This document shows, piece by piece, positions 36,230-36,289 of a stretch of DNA of 36,289 bases. Positions within the stretch are counted from its first letter, which is position 1. Each line of letters starts with the position of its first letter. The notes below the pieces were generated by a model. It was given only the letters and a program-made list of their open reading frames with translations. It was not told the DNA's origin and did not search any database. This DNA comes from Gammaproteobacteria bacterium (lineage in GTDB: Bacteria > Pseudomonadota > Gammaproteobacteria > Granulosicoccales > Granulosicoccaceae), in contig PDPU01000011.1 in assembly GCA_002746645.1 (NCBI GenBank), positions 1 through 36,289 of the forward strand, written 5' to 3'. The position numbers and the translations under genes were made by a program.

Positions 36230-36289
36230 ATGGCAAACCCCGATTGCCCCCACTGCGGGGCCATCTGCACCATGAAGCATGGCCGCTTC
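36230..36289 (+). CDS. Topoisomerase-type zinc-ribbon protein, N-terminal fragment
   Basis: Only the first 20 codons lie in the window. The sequence begins MANPDCPHCGAICTMKHGRF. The CPHCG followed by a basic residue and GRF matches the start of a topoisomerase I C-terminal type zinc ribbon (CPxCG...GRFGxFxxCxxYPxC). The ATG has AAGGA eight bases upstream. Starting with the ribbon suggests a small stand-alone zinc-ribbon protein rather than the topoisomerase itself, but the rest is outside the window. Confidence 0.6.
   Translation, partial: MANPDCPHCGAICTMKHGRF

Overview
The window reads as chromosomal DNA of a GC-rich gammaproteobacterium. The main reasons are the smc-zipA-ligA block (zipA is largely gammaproteobacterial), the fabD-fabG-acpP-fabF-mltG-tmk-holB-pilZ block, and a DeaD-type helicase with a DbpA-like RNA-binding domain. 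No rRNA, tRNA, CRISPR array, insertion sequence or prophage gene was recognised. Species cannot be told from the sequence; several accessory genes recall marine catabolic clusters.

Layout. Positions 236-15682 form one long minus-strand housekeeping run. In transcription order it holds smc, zipA, ligA, dapB, fabD, fabG, acpP, fabF, mltG, tmk, holB, pilZ and two unrecognised membrane-anchored proteins. It joins chromosome maintenance, septum assembly, lysine and peptidoglycan precursor synthesis, type II fatty-acid synthesis, peptidoglycan termination, dTMP synthesis, the clamp loader and a PilZ protein. plsX, fabH, pabC and tatD, which often accompany these genes, are absent, and dapB sits where plsX or fabH might be expected.

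Positions 16045-20015 hold a compact four-gene minus-strand operon (cluster A): flavin-reductase-like protein, carboxypeptidase-G2-like M20 peptidase, an unrecognised P-loop protein and a threonine-dehydratase-like PLP enzyme. Positions 20343-23268 (+) hold two tandem CNNM/CorC membrane proteins and a small amphi-Trp protein, closed by a convincing rho-independent terminator at 23281-23322.

Positions 23481-30839 hold a second catabolic-looking group (cluster B). It has a DadA-like FAD oxidoreductase (+) converging on a minus-strand series: aldehyde dehydrogenase, an M19-dipeptidase-like protein lacking canonical metal ligands, a large unknown domain fused to DUF3726, and a BesD/HalD-like Fe(II)/2-oxoglutarate oxygenase with a hydroxylase-type HxD motif. 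A promoter with an overlapping inverted repeat precedes the aldehyde dehydrogenase. I infer a pathway for a modified (N-substituted, hydroxylated or D-) amino acid; the substrate is unknown. This is the best candidate here for an undescribed system.

The right end holds a PAP2 phosphatase (-), kynureninase and a DEAD-box helicase (+), a threonine-aldolase-like enzyme (-), and the first 20 codons of a topoisomerase-type zinc-ribbon protein (+). Most long open frames opposite these genes are GC-driven shadows.
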